A program made the position numbers and the translations under genes. A DNA stretch of 64,000 nucleotides. Origin: JBEGHD01 sp049334165 (GTDB lineage: Bacteria > Bacteroidota > Bacteroidia > Flavobacteriales_D > Sanyastnellaceae). The number at the start of each line of letters is the position of its first letter. Within the stretch, counting starts at the first letter, position 1. The DNA lies in NCBI GenBank assembly GCA_049334165.1, contig JBEGHD010000001.1; one strand, 5' to 3'. Positions 18,260 through 27,109 of this stretch are shown piece by piece. Under the pieces are notes generated by a model. The model saw only the letters and a program-made list of their open reading frames with translations, was not told the origin of the DNA and made no database searches.

Positions 18260-19816
18260 ATGAAAAACCTAGTTTTAACCTTAACCATGCTCATAGCATG
18301 TTCTGTATCACTGATCCAGGCTCAAACTACCAGCATCACTGGAGTAAAATCATTTCAGTCGGGTAACTCAGGATCAATCTTCGATAACAATGAAGTTCTT
18401 GGCTATTACTCATTTTACGTGACAGATAAAGTGAGTCGAAGAGAGAAAAAATACCTTCTTCAAATTATGGACAACAATATGAAGGTGAGCCACGAAATCG
18501 AGTTTGTGAAATCAAAATATTACTACTTCCTCGAAAGTGCTTACAATGGTGAAGCACTTTGCTTTTCGTTTTACAATGCGCAGTTTAGAAGAGTGGAGTA
18601 TCTGCTCTACAGCAGAGAAGGCGAAAAGCTGGGTGAAACCAATACCAACGAGCTAAATTCAGCTGAGATTGAAATGATCTTCCAGGTAGTTGGTGATGAG
18701 GATAATAATTACTCTGGTGGTCTCACAGCTATTCCAAACGAAGGGTTTGTGCGCTACGAAATGGACTACAAAAAAGGAGTTTGGATGAAAATGGTAATGT
18801 TCGATAATAATGGTAAGCAACAATGGATTGCCGATTCGAATACAAAAGCCAAAAAAGCATTTGAATCTGGAATTCCGTTCTATTCTGATGAAAATATTGT
18901 TGCTACTTTCTTTAGTACCCGCTCGAAAAGAATGAGCGTCAAAGACCAGGTCTCAATGATCTTGTTTCACGATGCTCAATCTGGTGACCTGCTTTTCCAA
19001 AGCGAACCAATAAAAGCGAAGAAAAAATTTATGCCTAATGGTGTTTCGTATGACGCCATTTCAAATGCCTACATGGTGTATGGAGAGTACTACGACTTTA
19101 CAGACCGGATAGGAAAAGACGAAAGTAAGGGACTCTATTTTCAATCATTAAATGCAGACGGAAAATTGCAAAGCGAAGGGTTCGCTTCGTGGAAAGAAGA
19201 CATTTACCCGAACTTACCTGCCGGAGACGATCTTTATGACAAGGACGCGAACCTGACCATCCACAACATGCTGAGAACTGCAGATGGAAAGGTGTTTGCT
19301 GTTGGTGAGCAGTTCAAAAAGACTGCCAGTGCTCTTGGAATTGCCGGGGCAATGCTCGGAGGTGAGACTGCTCTTGTTCAACTCACTATCCTAAATCTGG
19401 TTGTATTTGAATTTAATGATAACCTCGAGGTACAAGACATCAAGGTATACGAAAAGGATAAATCAAGAGTACAACTTCCTCAAGGTGCAGGGCTGAACAG
19501 CCCAACAGCGCTGGCGTATTTCGCAAGGTTCTACGGTGCATTCGATTACAGATACACGACCACGGCCAACAACTTTGAAACTTTTAGTGTGGCGTACATT
19601 AACTTTGACAGAGAAAAAGGGGAAAAGAACAATTACGTTGTAGGTAACCTCTTGTACGATTCAGAAAACCAGGAACTCGTTAGCGATTTGATGAAGCTCG
19701 ATGATCGTCCTTCTTCATTTGCAGTTTACCCGGCAAAACCGGGATATTTTGGCTTGATCAAATACTATAAACGCGATGATCGCCTTCGCTTCTCACTTGA
19801 AAAGATGAATCTCTAA
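18260..19816 (+). CDS. Secreted protein of unknown function, paired with M48 protease
   Basis: Not recognised. The 518-residue protein has a signal peptide (LVLTLTMLIACSVSLIQAQ). The mature part is rich in aromatic residues, with repeated beta-type segments (GYYSFYVTDKVSRREKKYLL, YNAQFRRVEYLLYSREGEKL, VWMKMVMFDNNGKQQWIADS, AVGEQFKKTASALG), suggesting a beta-propeller-like or repeated-sheet fold. One hydrophobic Gly/Ala stretch (LGIAGAMLGGETALVQLTIL) is odd for a soluble sheet. It starts 8 bases after the M48 gene and is followed by a strong terminator, so the pair forms a two-gene unit. It could be a client, inhibitor or partner of the protease. Confidence 0.8.
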   Translation: MKNLVLTLTMLIACSVSLIQAQTTSITGVKSFQSGNSGSIFDNNEVLGYYSFYVTDKVSRREKKYLLQIMDNNMKVSHEIEFVKSKYYYFLESAYNGEALCFSFYNAQFRRVEYLLYSREGEKLGETNTNELNSAEIEMIFQVVGDEDNNYSGGLTAIPNEGFVRYEMDYKKGVWMKMVMFDNNGKQQWIADSNTKAKKAFESGIPFYSDENIVATFFSTRSKRMSVKDQVSMILFHDAQSGDLLFQSEPIKAKKKFMPNGVSYDAISNAYMVYGEYYDFTDRIGKDESKGLYFQSLNADGKLQSEGFASWKEDIYPNLPAGDDLYDKDANLTIHNMLRTADGKVFAVGEQFKKTASALGIAGAMLGGETALVQLTILNLVVFEFNDNLEVQDIKVYEKDKSRVQLPQGAGLNSPTALAYFARFYGAFDYRYTTTANNFETFSVAYINFDREKGEKNNYVVGNLLYDSENQELVSDLMKLDDRPSSFAVYPAKPGYFGLIKYYKRDDRLRFSLEKMNL

Positions 19817-19835
19817 CCTGATTTTTTATCAATTA

Positions 19836-19870
19836 AAAAAAGGCTGTCAAAAAAATTGGCGGCCTTTTTT
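19836..19870 (+). terminator. Rho-independent terminator after the M48 unit
   Basis: AAAAAAGGCTG (19836-19846) pairs with CGGCCTTTTTT (19860-19870), 11 bp with one G-U, loop of 13. It ends in a six-T run. Confidence 0.85.
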
Positions 19871-19986
19871 ACGCTTTAGCCTCAGACCTGTATAGTCACT
19901 TTTACAACCAAATGAAAATGCAATAAAACTGACTGGTTCAAGTTCTCATTATACCTTATTTCTCGTTAAATAAAAACTAATCTATT

Positions 19987-20406
19987 GTGAAAACAATCAA
20001 ATTATTATCTCTGCTTTTAGTCTTCTTTATTCTTGCCTCTTGCTCTAAAGATGAAGAGGTCAACAATTGTGAAAATCCTCCTAATTCAGAAAACTCTATT
20101 CAAGGATACTGGAGTCAAACCATGATGGCTAATGGATTGGCAGGGTATCAGGAGTTTGAACCAGGTGAAATTATATGGACGTTTAGCTCCAACAATCAGG
20201 TGACTTTAGAATTCAATATTCCTGATTCAGAAGTTGAACAAAATCTTCCTCTTGAACCAGGCACACACACTTACACGATTGAAGACGGTCAGGTAAAATT
20301 TGCGGATCAAACGAGCTGGTACGACTACTATTTCGAAAATGGTCAGCTCATTATCGAAAATGATCCTGAGGCGGATGGTCCGAGGATGGAGTTTGAGGAG
20401 TTCTGA
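19987..20406 (+). CDS. Lipocalin-like lipoprotein
   Basis: Small lipoprotein of 139 residues. The lipobox (FFILASC) is followed by SKDEEVNNCENPPN, the usual flexible linker of Bacteroidota surface lipoproteins. The rest resembles lipocalin-like domains of this phylum: SIQGYWSQTMM at the start of the barrel, then strands IIWTFSSNNQVTLEF, HTYTIEDGQVKFA and YYFENGQLIIENDPE. The start is GTG at 19987, just before the signal peptide; no ATG alternative exists. It stands alone, 32 bases before the VOC gene. Ligand unknown. Confidence 0.75.
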   Translation: MKTIKLLSLLLVFFILASCSKDEEVNNCENPPNSENSIQGYWSQTMMANGLAGYQEFEPGEIIWTFSSNNQVTLEFNIPDSEVEQNLPLEPGTHTYTIEDGQVKFADQTSWYDYYFENGQLIIENDPEADGPRMEFEEF

Positions 20407-20438
20407 TTAACTTCGGAGCGAAATCAAACAACACCATC

Positions 20439-20873
20439 ATGCCAACAATTAATCCCTATCTCACCTTTTTAGGTAACTGCGAAGAAGCGTTCAAATTATA
20501 CAAAAAGGTTTTTAAAAAGGAATTTGCTCACATTGGGTATTTCCGCGATATGCCTCAGGATGAAGCCAATCAAATGCCCAAAGAACAGCTCGACAGAGTG
20601 ATGCATGTTTCGTTGCCAATTAGCGAAGAAACCGTGTTGATGGGGAGTGACACCGGTGGCGAATGGGCCGATAACACGGTGATTGGAAACAACATTACCA
20701 TTTCGATAACGGCTGAAACCAAAGAAGAGGCGGATAGAATTTTCACTGAACTTTCGGATGGTGGAAAAGTGACGATGCCAATGGAAAAAACGTTTTGGGG
20801 AGATTACTTCGGGATGTGCACCGACAAATTCCAAATCAACTGGATGGTGAGCTGGAATGAAAATGCTGGCTAA
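20439..20873 (+). CDS. VOC family protein (PhnB/3-demethylubiquinone-methyltransferase-like)
   Basis: Glyoxalase/bleomycin-resistance fold protein of 144 residues, of the PhnB-like group. The opening strand-helix NPYLTFLGNCEEAFKLYKKV is characteristic. LMGSDTGGEWADNTVIGNNI forms the middle of the fold. The C-terminal GDYFGMCTDKFQINWMVSWN carries the conserved W-G-D-Y-F-G signature of the group. Function in the cell is unknown; many relatives lack a proven reaction. Its stop codon directly abuts the stop codon of the convergent phosphatase gene, with no spacer. Confidence 0.88.
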   Translation: MPTINPYLTFLGNCEEAFKLYKKVFKKEFAHIGYFRDMPQDEANQMPKEQLDRVMHVSLPISEETVLMGSDTGGEWADNTVIGNNITISITAETKEEADRIFTELSDGGKVTMPMEKTFWGDYFGMCTDKFQINWMVSWNENAG

Positions 20874-22277
20874 TTAAACCCTCACTCCTACAACACAAAC
20901 ATCGTCAGTTTGTGGCGTTTCTCCCTTCCAGTCGAAAAAAGATTTTTCGAGTGTTTTTTCCTGAGTGATCGCGTTGTGATTGGCGATTCCTTTAAGTAAT
21001 TCTCTAAAGCGTTTACGACCAATTTTTTTGTTTCGAGATCCGCCAAACTGGTCGCGGTATCCATCGGAATAAAGATAGATCATGCTGCCTTTTTCAAAAT
21101 CAATTTCCTGACTTTCGAATGGCTGCATGTTTTCATCGCCAATGGCTCTTCGATCGCCTTTAATGTCAATCGTTTCCGATCCTTTCACAATTGAAATGGA
21201 TGAATTGGCACCTGCAAACTGCAGTTTGCTATTGGCCCGATCAAGAACGATAAATGCCAAATCCATTCCATCCCTAATGTCATTTTCTCCATGGCGCTGG
21301 AGTTCCTTTCGGATTTGGTTTTGGAGAGAATCAAGAATCTCGTTGGGTGTTTTCAGTTGTTGCTCCTCTACGGCCCTCGCGATGGCCGTGTGGCCCATCA
21401 AACTCATAAAAGCACCCGGAACACCATGGCCGGTGCAATCGATCACTGAGATATACTCTAAGCCTTCTCTTTCGTAGATGTAGTAAAAATCTCCGCTGAC
21501 AATGTCCTTGGGTAAATAGAATACCGCAAAAGTGTTTTCTTTGGTTTGAAGAAATTCCCTCGAAGGCAAAATCACTTTTTGCAGTCGCTCTGCATAACGA
21601 ATGCTCGATTCTATTTCTTCGTTCTTCTGCGAACTTTCTTTCAATAGATCTCGAATTTTTAGCTCATAGCGATAATTGCTGTTTTTCAAAAAGATCATTC
21701 CCAAAATCAGAGAAATTCCGGCAAAAGACGAGGCAATTGAAATGAAAAATTGATTGGAAATATAGATTCCCAGGTCTTCTGGTGCGGCACCGAGCAGGTC
21801 ATGAATGGTGTTGTAGAAAATCAGAATTGCCAGATTCACAGCCAGACTGAAAATCAAGCTCGCTCTTTCCTTTATGTGAAAGATCATTAATGGAATGAAT
21901 ACAAGTCCTATGAGGAAGTAGCGCGGGTTGTAGTAGCTTCCGGGATGGATGAGTTCGGGCTGGCTCACCTTAGATTGAATTGTAGCAAAAAGCGCAATGA
22001 GCGGCAGACCTATCGACAACAGAATTCGAGTCACCTTATTGAATCCAAAATAATTGAGTGCCAAAATGGTGAACAGCAAAACCTGCAAAATGAGCAGCCA
22101 GCCGATGACAATTTTGTTGTCTGGGAAGATGAAATAAAAAGTAACCAGGAGAGCTACAGTAAGCAATAAAATGGACACACTCAGTTGGTTAGCGAGGACT
22201 AGATTTCTGCGAAGAGAATTCGATTTGTCCTGATGAACTCCGGCATTGGAAATAACTTGCCAAACGTGTGCGAGCAT
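20874..22277 (-). CDS. Membrane SpoIIE-type PP2C serine phosphatase
   Basis: Signal-output phosphatase of 467 residues. The N-terminal ~200 residues hold about six membrane helices (e.g. LSVSILLLTVALLVTFYFIF, IVIGWLLILQVLLFTILALN). A short coiled linker (ESSQKNEEIESSIRYAERLQ) leads into the SpoIIE/RsbU PP2C domain from about 235, with metal-binding aspartates in DIVSGDFYY, DCTGHGVPGAFMS and the final QTDDVCVVGV. Such enzymes often dephosphorylate anti-anti-sigma proteins. It lies at the end of the leftward signalling cluster, 83 bases after the beta-barrel gene, and may share its transcript. Confidence 0.9.
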   Translation of the reverse strand: MLAHVWQVISNAGVHQDKSNSLRRNLVLANQLSVSILLLTVALLVTFYFIFPDNKIVIGWLLILQVLLFTILALNYFGFNKVTRILLSIGLPLIALFATIQSKVSQPELIHPGSYYNPRYFLIGLVFIPLMIFHIKERASLIFSLAVNLAILIFYNTIHDLLGAAPEDLGIYISNQFFISIASSFAGISLILGMIFLKNSNYRYELKIRDLLKESSQKNEEIESSIRYAERLQKVILPSREFLQTKENTFAVFYLPKDIVSGDFYYIYEREGLEYISVIDCTGHGVPGAFMSLMGHTAIARAVEEQQLKTPNEILDSLQNQIRKELQRHGENDIRDGMDLAFIVLDRANSKLQFAGANSSISIVKGSETIDIKGDRRAIGDENMQPFESQEIDFEKGSMIYLYSDGYRDQFGGSRNKKIGRKRFRELLKGIANHNAITQEKTLEKSFFDWKGETPQTDDVCVVGVRV

Positions 22278-22360
22278 AGCTTTACTGAATAGGTAAATTG
22301 TGTGAATTACCTACGGAAAACGCACTGCCAAGGTTTTATTTAAAGAAGTTAGGATTGAGC

Positions 22361-23041
22361 TCAATAGAGCAAGAAGAAAACCCCGATACGATAATTGAGT
22401 TGGTTGGTCCTACTTTCAAAGGTGCCTTCATCCAAATTAGATTGGAAAGCATCGGAGGCTGCCATGTTGCGGTAACGGGCTCTAGAGCCCGGCATGTATG
22501 AAGCTGAAAGATCAATTCCGAAATCACTGTTCTTTCCAAAGGCTATCATAACCCCAGCTCCAAAAGAAGTGTGGAAAGCGGTGCCGTGAAAATCTGTGTC
22601 TGTAGGATAGTCATCTACGTATTCCTCTTGCTCATCGCCAGATACCATGATGGTAGAAAAGAATGAAGTACCGCCAATTTTGGCTTCGGCATAAGGATTA
22701 AACATAGCTTCTTCAAACAAAGTGTATCGCACCACTCCCTGATAAGTGAAAAAACAATCCTCTTCAAATACCTCAACTTCGTGATGTGCTCCGTTGATGA
22801 TAATTTCCTGATTGTAGGTTTCTCCTGAATACATGGCTACACCGAGTTCTCCTCCTACTCTCCACTGCGAATTTTTGATCTGATAAAGACCTGCGAAAGA
22901 AACTCCCTTTGGAGCAGCGTCCACATTCTCATTGAAATCGTCCAGCGTGTTGAAAATATTGAAATTTACTCCGCCAATGGATTGAGTGAATCCAACCGCA
23001 GTTGCCAAAAAGAAAAGCGCTATGGATAAAAGTAACTTCAC
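22361..23041 (-). CDS. Outer-membrane beta-barrel protein
   Basis: A 226-residue protein with signal peptide (LLLSIALFFLATAVGFTQS) and alternating strands typical of the porin/OmpW-like beta-barrel domain: SFAGLYQIKNSQWRVGGELG, YTLFEEAMFNPYAEAKIGGT, FHTSFGAGVMIAFGKNSDFG, and a last strand QLNYRIGVFFLLY ending in an aromatic residue. The exact family is not recognised. It starts 10 bases after the LytTR regulator, so it may be a target or a sensing partner of the two-component system. Confidence 0.8.
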   Translation of the reverse strand: MKLLLSIALFFLATAVGFTQSIGGVNFNIFNTLDDFNENVDAAPKGVSFAGLYQIKNSQWRVGGELGVAMYSGETYNQEIIINGAHHEVEVFEEDCFFTYQGVVRYTLFEEAMFNPYAEAKIGGTSFFSTIMVSGDEQEEYVDDYPTDTDFHGTAFHTSFGAGVMIAFGKNSDFGIDLSASYMPGSRARYRNMAASDAFQSNLDEGTFESRTNQLNYRIGVFFLLY

Positions 23042-23050
23042 TTCAGCAAG

Positions 23051-23803
23051 TTACAACAAATTTATTCTCGATGCCAAAGCTTCCTTGTAAGAGCCACCGA
23101 TGGCAATCTCCTTATCGGGATGATCTTCCATTAGTAGGTTGTTATTCTGAATCGCTTCGATCTTATCCATGTTCACGATGTAGGATCTGTGAACCCTCAA
23201 GAAAACATTGTCTGGAAGTTTCTTTTCAATGTCTTTCATAGTGGAGTGAATCGTGTAGGTTTCTCCACTGGTGTGAATCATCACGTAATCTTTCAGGGCT
23301 TCCACGAAGTAGACTTCATCGGTTGGCAATTTCACCAGTTTTCCCTGGCTTTTTACGAAAAGATAGTCGGCTGTGTCTTTGTGTTGCGCGAGTGATTTTA
23401 GAAGGTCGTTTTCGAGTTTCAGCTCGTTTTCTTTGCCGTGTTTGTGGATGGCCATTTCGATGCTCGTGTGCACATCGATTTCCTTGAATGGCTTTAGAAT
23501 ATAGCCGTGCGGCTCAGTAATCTTTGCTTTCGAAAGCGTCTTTTCATCAGCGTAGGCTGTGAGGAAAATAATTGGAATATCGATTTCCTTCTTGATTTTC
23601 TCCGCAGCTTCAATACCTGTCATATCGCCTTTGAGCATGATGTCCATCAGGCACAAGTCCGGTTTTAGCTCCAGGGCAAGAGAAATGGCTTTCTCACCGG
23701 TGTCGACAGAACCGACCACGTTGTATCCCAGTTTTTTCAGACTTCTTTCGATGTCCTTTCTAACGATGCTTTCGTCTTCTGTTACTAAAATATTGATTGC
23801 CAT
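23051..23803 (-). CDS. LytTR family response regulator
   Basis: Response regulator of 250 residues. The receiver domain (1-125) has the acidic pair Glu9-Asp10, the phospho-acceptor Asp54 (CLMDIML), Thr82 and Lys104 (YILKPF). The C-terminal LytTR DNA-binding domain (about 150-250) shows VYFVEALKDYVMIHT, MKDIEKKLPDNVFLRVHRSY and IVNMDKIEAI. Its partner kinase is encoded 31 bases upstream in the same operon. The target promoter was not identified; direct-repeat LytTR sites would be expected. Confidence 0.95.
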   Translation of the reverse strand: MAINILVTEDESIVRKDIERSLKKLGYNVVGSVDTGEKAISLALELKPDLCLMDIMLKGDMTGIEAAEKIKKEIDIPIIFLTAYADEKTLSKAKITEPHGYILKPFKEIDVHTSIEMAIHKHGKENELKLENDLLKSLAQHKDTADYLFVKSQGKLVKLPTDEVYFVEALKDYVMIHTSGETYTIHSTMKDIEKKLPDNVFLRVHRSYIVNMDKIEAIQNNNLLMEDHPDKEIAIGGSYKEALASRINLL

Positions 23804-23834
23804 TTTTTATCCTATCTATTTAGTAGTAAGTGTT

Positions 23835-26800
23835 TTATTTCTTTTCGAGCTGCTCAAAAGTAATCAAAAACGAGGTGCCTGTATCGTTGCCTACTTCGAG
23901 TTTTGCATCGAGCTGTTCGGAGAGTGTGTAAACCAATTGAATACCGAGTGAATCCGATTCTTCGTGCTTAAAATCTTCTGGCAGCCCCACTCCATTGTCG
24001 GCTACCAACAGTGAAATCGTACGTTTATTTTGCTTCACATGGAGTTTGATTGTGTTGTCTCTGCTTTCATCTGCTTCTGGAAATGCATATTTGAGTGCAT
24101 TACTCACCAACTCGTTTACGATCAGCCCACATGGAATAGCCTGATCGATAGAAAGATAAATTGTATCAAAATCAGTATCCAGCTCTACAGGGCCGGTTGT
24201 GTAGCTGTAAGAGTGAATCAAATTTCTAGAAATCGTTTCGATATACTGAGTAAACTCAATAGACGAAAAATCTGTGGTTTGGTAAAGCGACTCGTGAATG
24301 AAAGACATGGATTTTATCCTGTTCTGACTTTCTTTGAGAATGTCCAGTGTGTTTTGATCTTTCACGTAGGACGACTGCAGATTGAGAATGCTTGAAATCA
24401 CCTGAAGGTTGTTTTTCACGCGATGGTGAACTTCCTGCAGCAGCACTTCTTTTTCTTTCAGCGAGTCTCTAATCTTTCTGTCAATTTCCTTACGCTCTGT
24501 AATATCATAAGCCAGACAGCTTATTTCATCAAAGTCGTTTCCTTCAAGGTAAACCGGATTGAGGAAAAACTGAAGCCAAACATTGTTTCCATCTTTGTCT
24601 AAAAGTGGTAATTCGAACTGTTGGGGTTTTCCTTTAAATGCTTTCTTGATGGCATCGAGCTGACCCTGGTAAAGATCTTTGTTTACCAGTTTTTTGATGA
24701 TGGTTATAAATGGCTTTCCGAAATTGAGCGACTTGTCGAAAAGCTCTTTCATGTGCTTCACAAAGTTGATGTTTGTGGAAGTTATCACATGCTCCCTGTT
24801 GAGCGTCCACATCATCATATTCTCAGTACTATTGAAAATCGACTCGAGCTTGGCCTGCTGTTGGATGGCGGCTTGCTGGTTTATTTTTGCTTCGGTAACA
24901 TCCCTCAAAATTGCCCGAATGGCGTGAGGTTTTCCACCTTTGTATCGGATACTGGTGTCGCCTTCCACTAAAATCTGATCACCGTTTTTGGCTACAAAAA
25001 TGGTTTCCAAATCGTCTGAAACAAACACATTGAAAAGATCTTTGGACGTTTCCACTCTCGGATCGTCCGCAATGTCGAAAATGGTCAGCTTTTCCATTTC
25101 CTTTTCGGTGTATCCAAGTGCGTGGAGAAAGGCATTGTTGAAATAAATTAACTTTCCTTTTTTGTCGATACTTAGAATAAAATCGGTTGCATTTTCGAAA
25201 ATATCGCGGTAGCGTTCTTCACTAGCCCGAAGCTCCTCTTCGGCCTTTTTCAATTCGGTGATATCTCTCGAAACGCCCATTGAACCGAGGATTTCTCCCT
25301 CCTGATTTTGAATGAGAGACGCTGACAAAAAGGAGGTGAACATCTCTCCACTCTTCTTTTTGTTCACAATTTCACCAGAAAATGAAGCATTTTTATCGAG
25401 CTCCTTTTTGACCTTGTCAAAATCAGACTTTCTTCGATAAAGCATAGAGGCTTTTTTACCCAGGACCTCATCTAGTTTGTAGCCAAAAAGTCGCTGAGCC
25501 GCTGTGTTGAACTCTGTGATGATATCATTTTCATCAATGGCGATAATCATGTCAATAGAACTCTCAATGATATCGCGCACGAAGTTTTGAGCCTCCTGAA
25601 GTTTTTGTTGCGTCTTCTTATGCTCCTCAATTTCGTGGCGCAGAATAGTGTTGAGCTCCTCGGCAATATTGGCCCTCACCTGCTCTTGCATCAATTGCTT
25701 CCGCGTGCTCAAATTGGTGATCGTCACCTGAATAGAAGGTTTTCCTTCAAAAACCGTAAGCGTTGCTTTGATCCCAACTTCAATTTGAAATCCTTCTCTG
25801 TCCTGAAGTGAAATTTCACTGTAGTCAACCTCTTCTCCTTCGCGCACAGACTGCAGATTATCTTCCACTTCATCTTTAAATCGATCACTTACAAATTCGA
25901 TGAAGTTGGTTCCGTAAACATCGTCTTCATCATCAAAACCAAGCAGTGTTAATCCCTTGTTGTTGGTGTATTCAACCTTGTTGTCGATGAGAATGTAAAC
26001 ACCATTCGGAGAGTTTTCAATCAGACTTTTGTAGAGATCGATGCTCTGAAAAAGCGCTTGTTCCGTGCGTTTCCTGTTGGTTATATCATAAAAAAGGACG
26101 ACAATTACCTTTCGATCGTGATACTGAATATTAGAAGCCGAAGCTTCCAAATACTTCATCTTGTCGTTTTTGGTGTAGGCTCTAATTTCTGTTTTCAATG
26201 CTCCACGACCACTGGTGTAGAGTCTGTTGATATCTGTTGTGCGGATAAATTCTGTAATGTCTTTGCCAATTACTTCATCTCTGGAGTGGTAATCCAAAAG
26301 TTTGGCAAACTGATCGTTGCAATCAATGATGCTGTTATCGTCAACAAAACAAATACTCTCAATTGCTACGTTAGAAAGCAGTTTAAATCGCTCTTCACTT
26401 TCGCGAATGGATTGCTCAAAAATTACCCGCTCAGAAATGTCTTTAACAACTACCTGCAGATAGGATGCATTTTCTACAACGAATGGAATAAGGTGAAACT
26501 GGGCGTGAAATTCTTCTCCGTTTTTTCGAGAACAGTTTTTGTAAAAGTCGCTTCTCTGTCCACCCAGCGCCTCCGAAACCTGGCGTGCTAAGAAAGAACT
26601 TGTTTTATCCACCTTGCCAGCAATAGCATCGCAAAGTTCTTGAGGCAAACAGCTCTGCATATCTTTGTTGTCGTAGCCGAAAAGCTTGCTGGCGCGTTGA
26701 TTAAACTCAATGAGTTCCCCTGATTTGAAAATGAAAATAGCATCTGAAGAGGCCTCAAAAATCTGTTCGAACTTTGCTTTTTCCTGCTCAATATCTCCAA

Positions 26801-27107
26801 TAGGATCCGGAGTGTGTCGAAGGAGAATTTGATCCATGCCCTTGTAGACAATTTTCTGAATCAGAATTCTTTTTCTTTCATCGTGAAAAACAGTTTGATC
26901 TGAAAACCAATTTTTTACTGAATCCTCATTAATTTCCAATCCATAGAAATCCGTCAACACTCTGTCTTCTCCAATTTGATTTTGAAGCTCGCGCTTCCCG
27001 GCACTGTTTAAATCAATGACTTTTAGTGATTTAAATTCCAACAGCACCAGGATATCCACTGGATGATCAAGGAGAGAATAATTGACAGATTGCTGGGTCA
27101 TGTCCAA
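23835..27107 (-). CDS. Cytoplasmic multi-PAS sensor histidine kinase (HisKA_2 type)
   Basis: Sensor kinase of 1090 residues with no membrane helix. Six PAS domains are visible, starting near residues 110 (FEQIFEASSDAIFIF), 238 (FKLLSNVAIESICFV), 359 (YKSLIENSPNGVYIL), 505 (VRDIIESSIDMIIAI), 630 (YRDIFENATDFILSI) and 750 (LESIFNSTENMMMWT). The HisKA_2 dimerisation domain near 890 has the phospho-His in LQEVHHRVKNNLQVISSILN. The ATPase domain follows (NELVSNALKYAFPE, VADNGVGLPEDF, SLGIQLVYTLSEQL). The HisKA_2/LytTR pairing is common. Intracellular redox, light or small-molecule input is possible; no cofactor residue proves it. Confidence 0.93.
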   Translation of the reverse strand: MDMTQQSVNYSLLDHPVDILVLLEFKSLKVIDLNSAGKRELQNQIGEDRVLTDFYGLEINEDSVKNWFSDQTVFHDERKRILIQKIVYKGMDQILLRHTPDPIGDIEQEKAKFEQIFEASSDAIFIFKSGELIEFNQRASKLFGYDNKDMQSCLPQELCDAIAGKVDKTSSFLARQVSEALGGQRSDFYKNCSRKNGEEFHAQFHLIPFVVENASYLQVVVKDISERVIFEQSIRESEERFKLLSNVAIESICFVDDNSIIDCNDQFAKLLDYHSRDEVIGKDITEFIRTTDINRLYTSGRGALKTEIRAYTKNDKMKYLEASASNIQYHDRKVIVVLFYDITNRKRTEQALFQSIDLYKSLIENSPNGVYILIDNKVEYTNNKGLTLLGFDDEDDVYGTNFIEFVSDRFKDEVEDNLQSVREGEEVDYSEISLQDREGFQIEVGIKATLTVFEGKPSIQVTITNLSTRKQLMQEQVRANIAEELNTILRHEIEEHKKTQQKLQEAQNFVRDIIESSIDMIIAIDENDIITEFNTAAQRLFGYKLDEVLGKKASMLYRRKSDFDKVKKELDKNASFSGEIVNKKKSGEMFTSFLSASLIQNQEGEILGSMGVSRDITELKKAEEELRASEERYRDIFENATDFILSIDKKGKLIYFNNAFLHALGYTEKEMEKLTIFDIADDPRVETSKDLFNVFVSDDLETIFVAKNGDQILVEGDTSIRYKGGKPHAIRAILRDVTEAKINQQAAIQQQAKLESIFNSTENMMMWTLNREHVITSTNINFVKHMKELFDKSLNFGKPFITIIKKLVNKDLYQGQLDAIKKAFKGKPQQFELPLLDKDGNNVWLQFFLNPVYLEGNDFDEISCLAYDITERKEIDRKIRDSLKEKEVLLQEVHHRVKNNLQVISSILNLQSSYVKDQNTLDILKESQNRIKSMSFIHESLYQTTDFSSIEFTQYIETISRNLIHSYSYTTGPVELDTDFDTIYLSIDQAIPCGLIVNELVSNALKYAFPEADESRDNTIKLHVKQNKRTISLLVADNGVGLPEDFKHEESDSLGIQLVYTLSEQLDAKLEVGNDTGTSFLITFEQLEKK

Positions 27108-27109
27108 AT

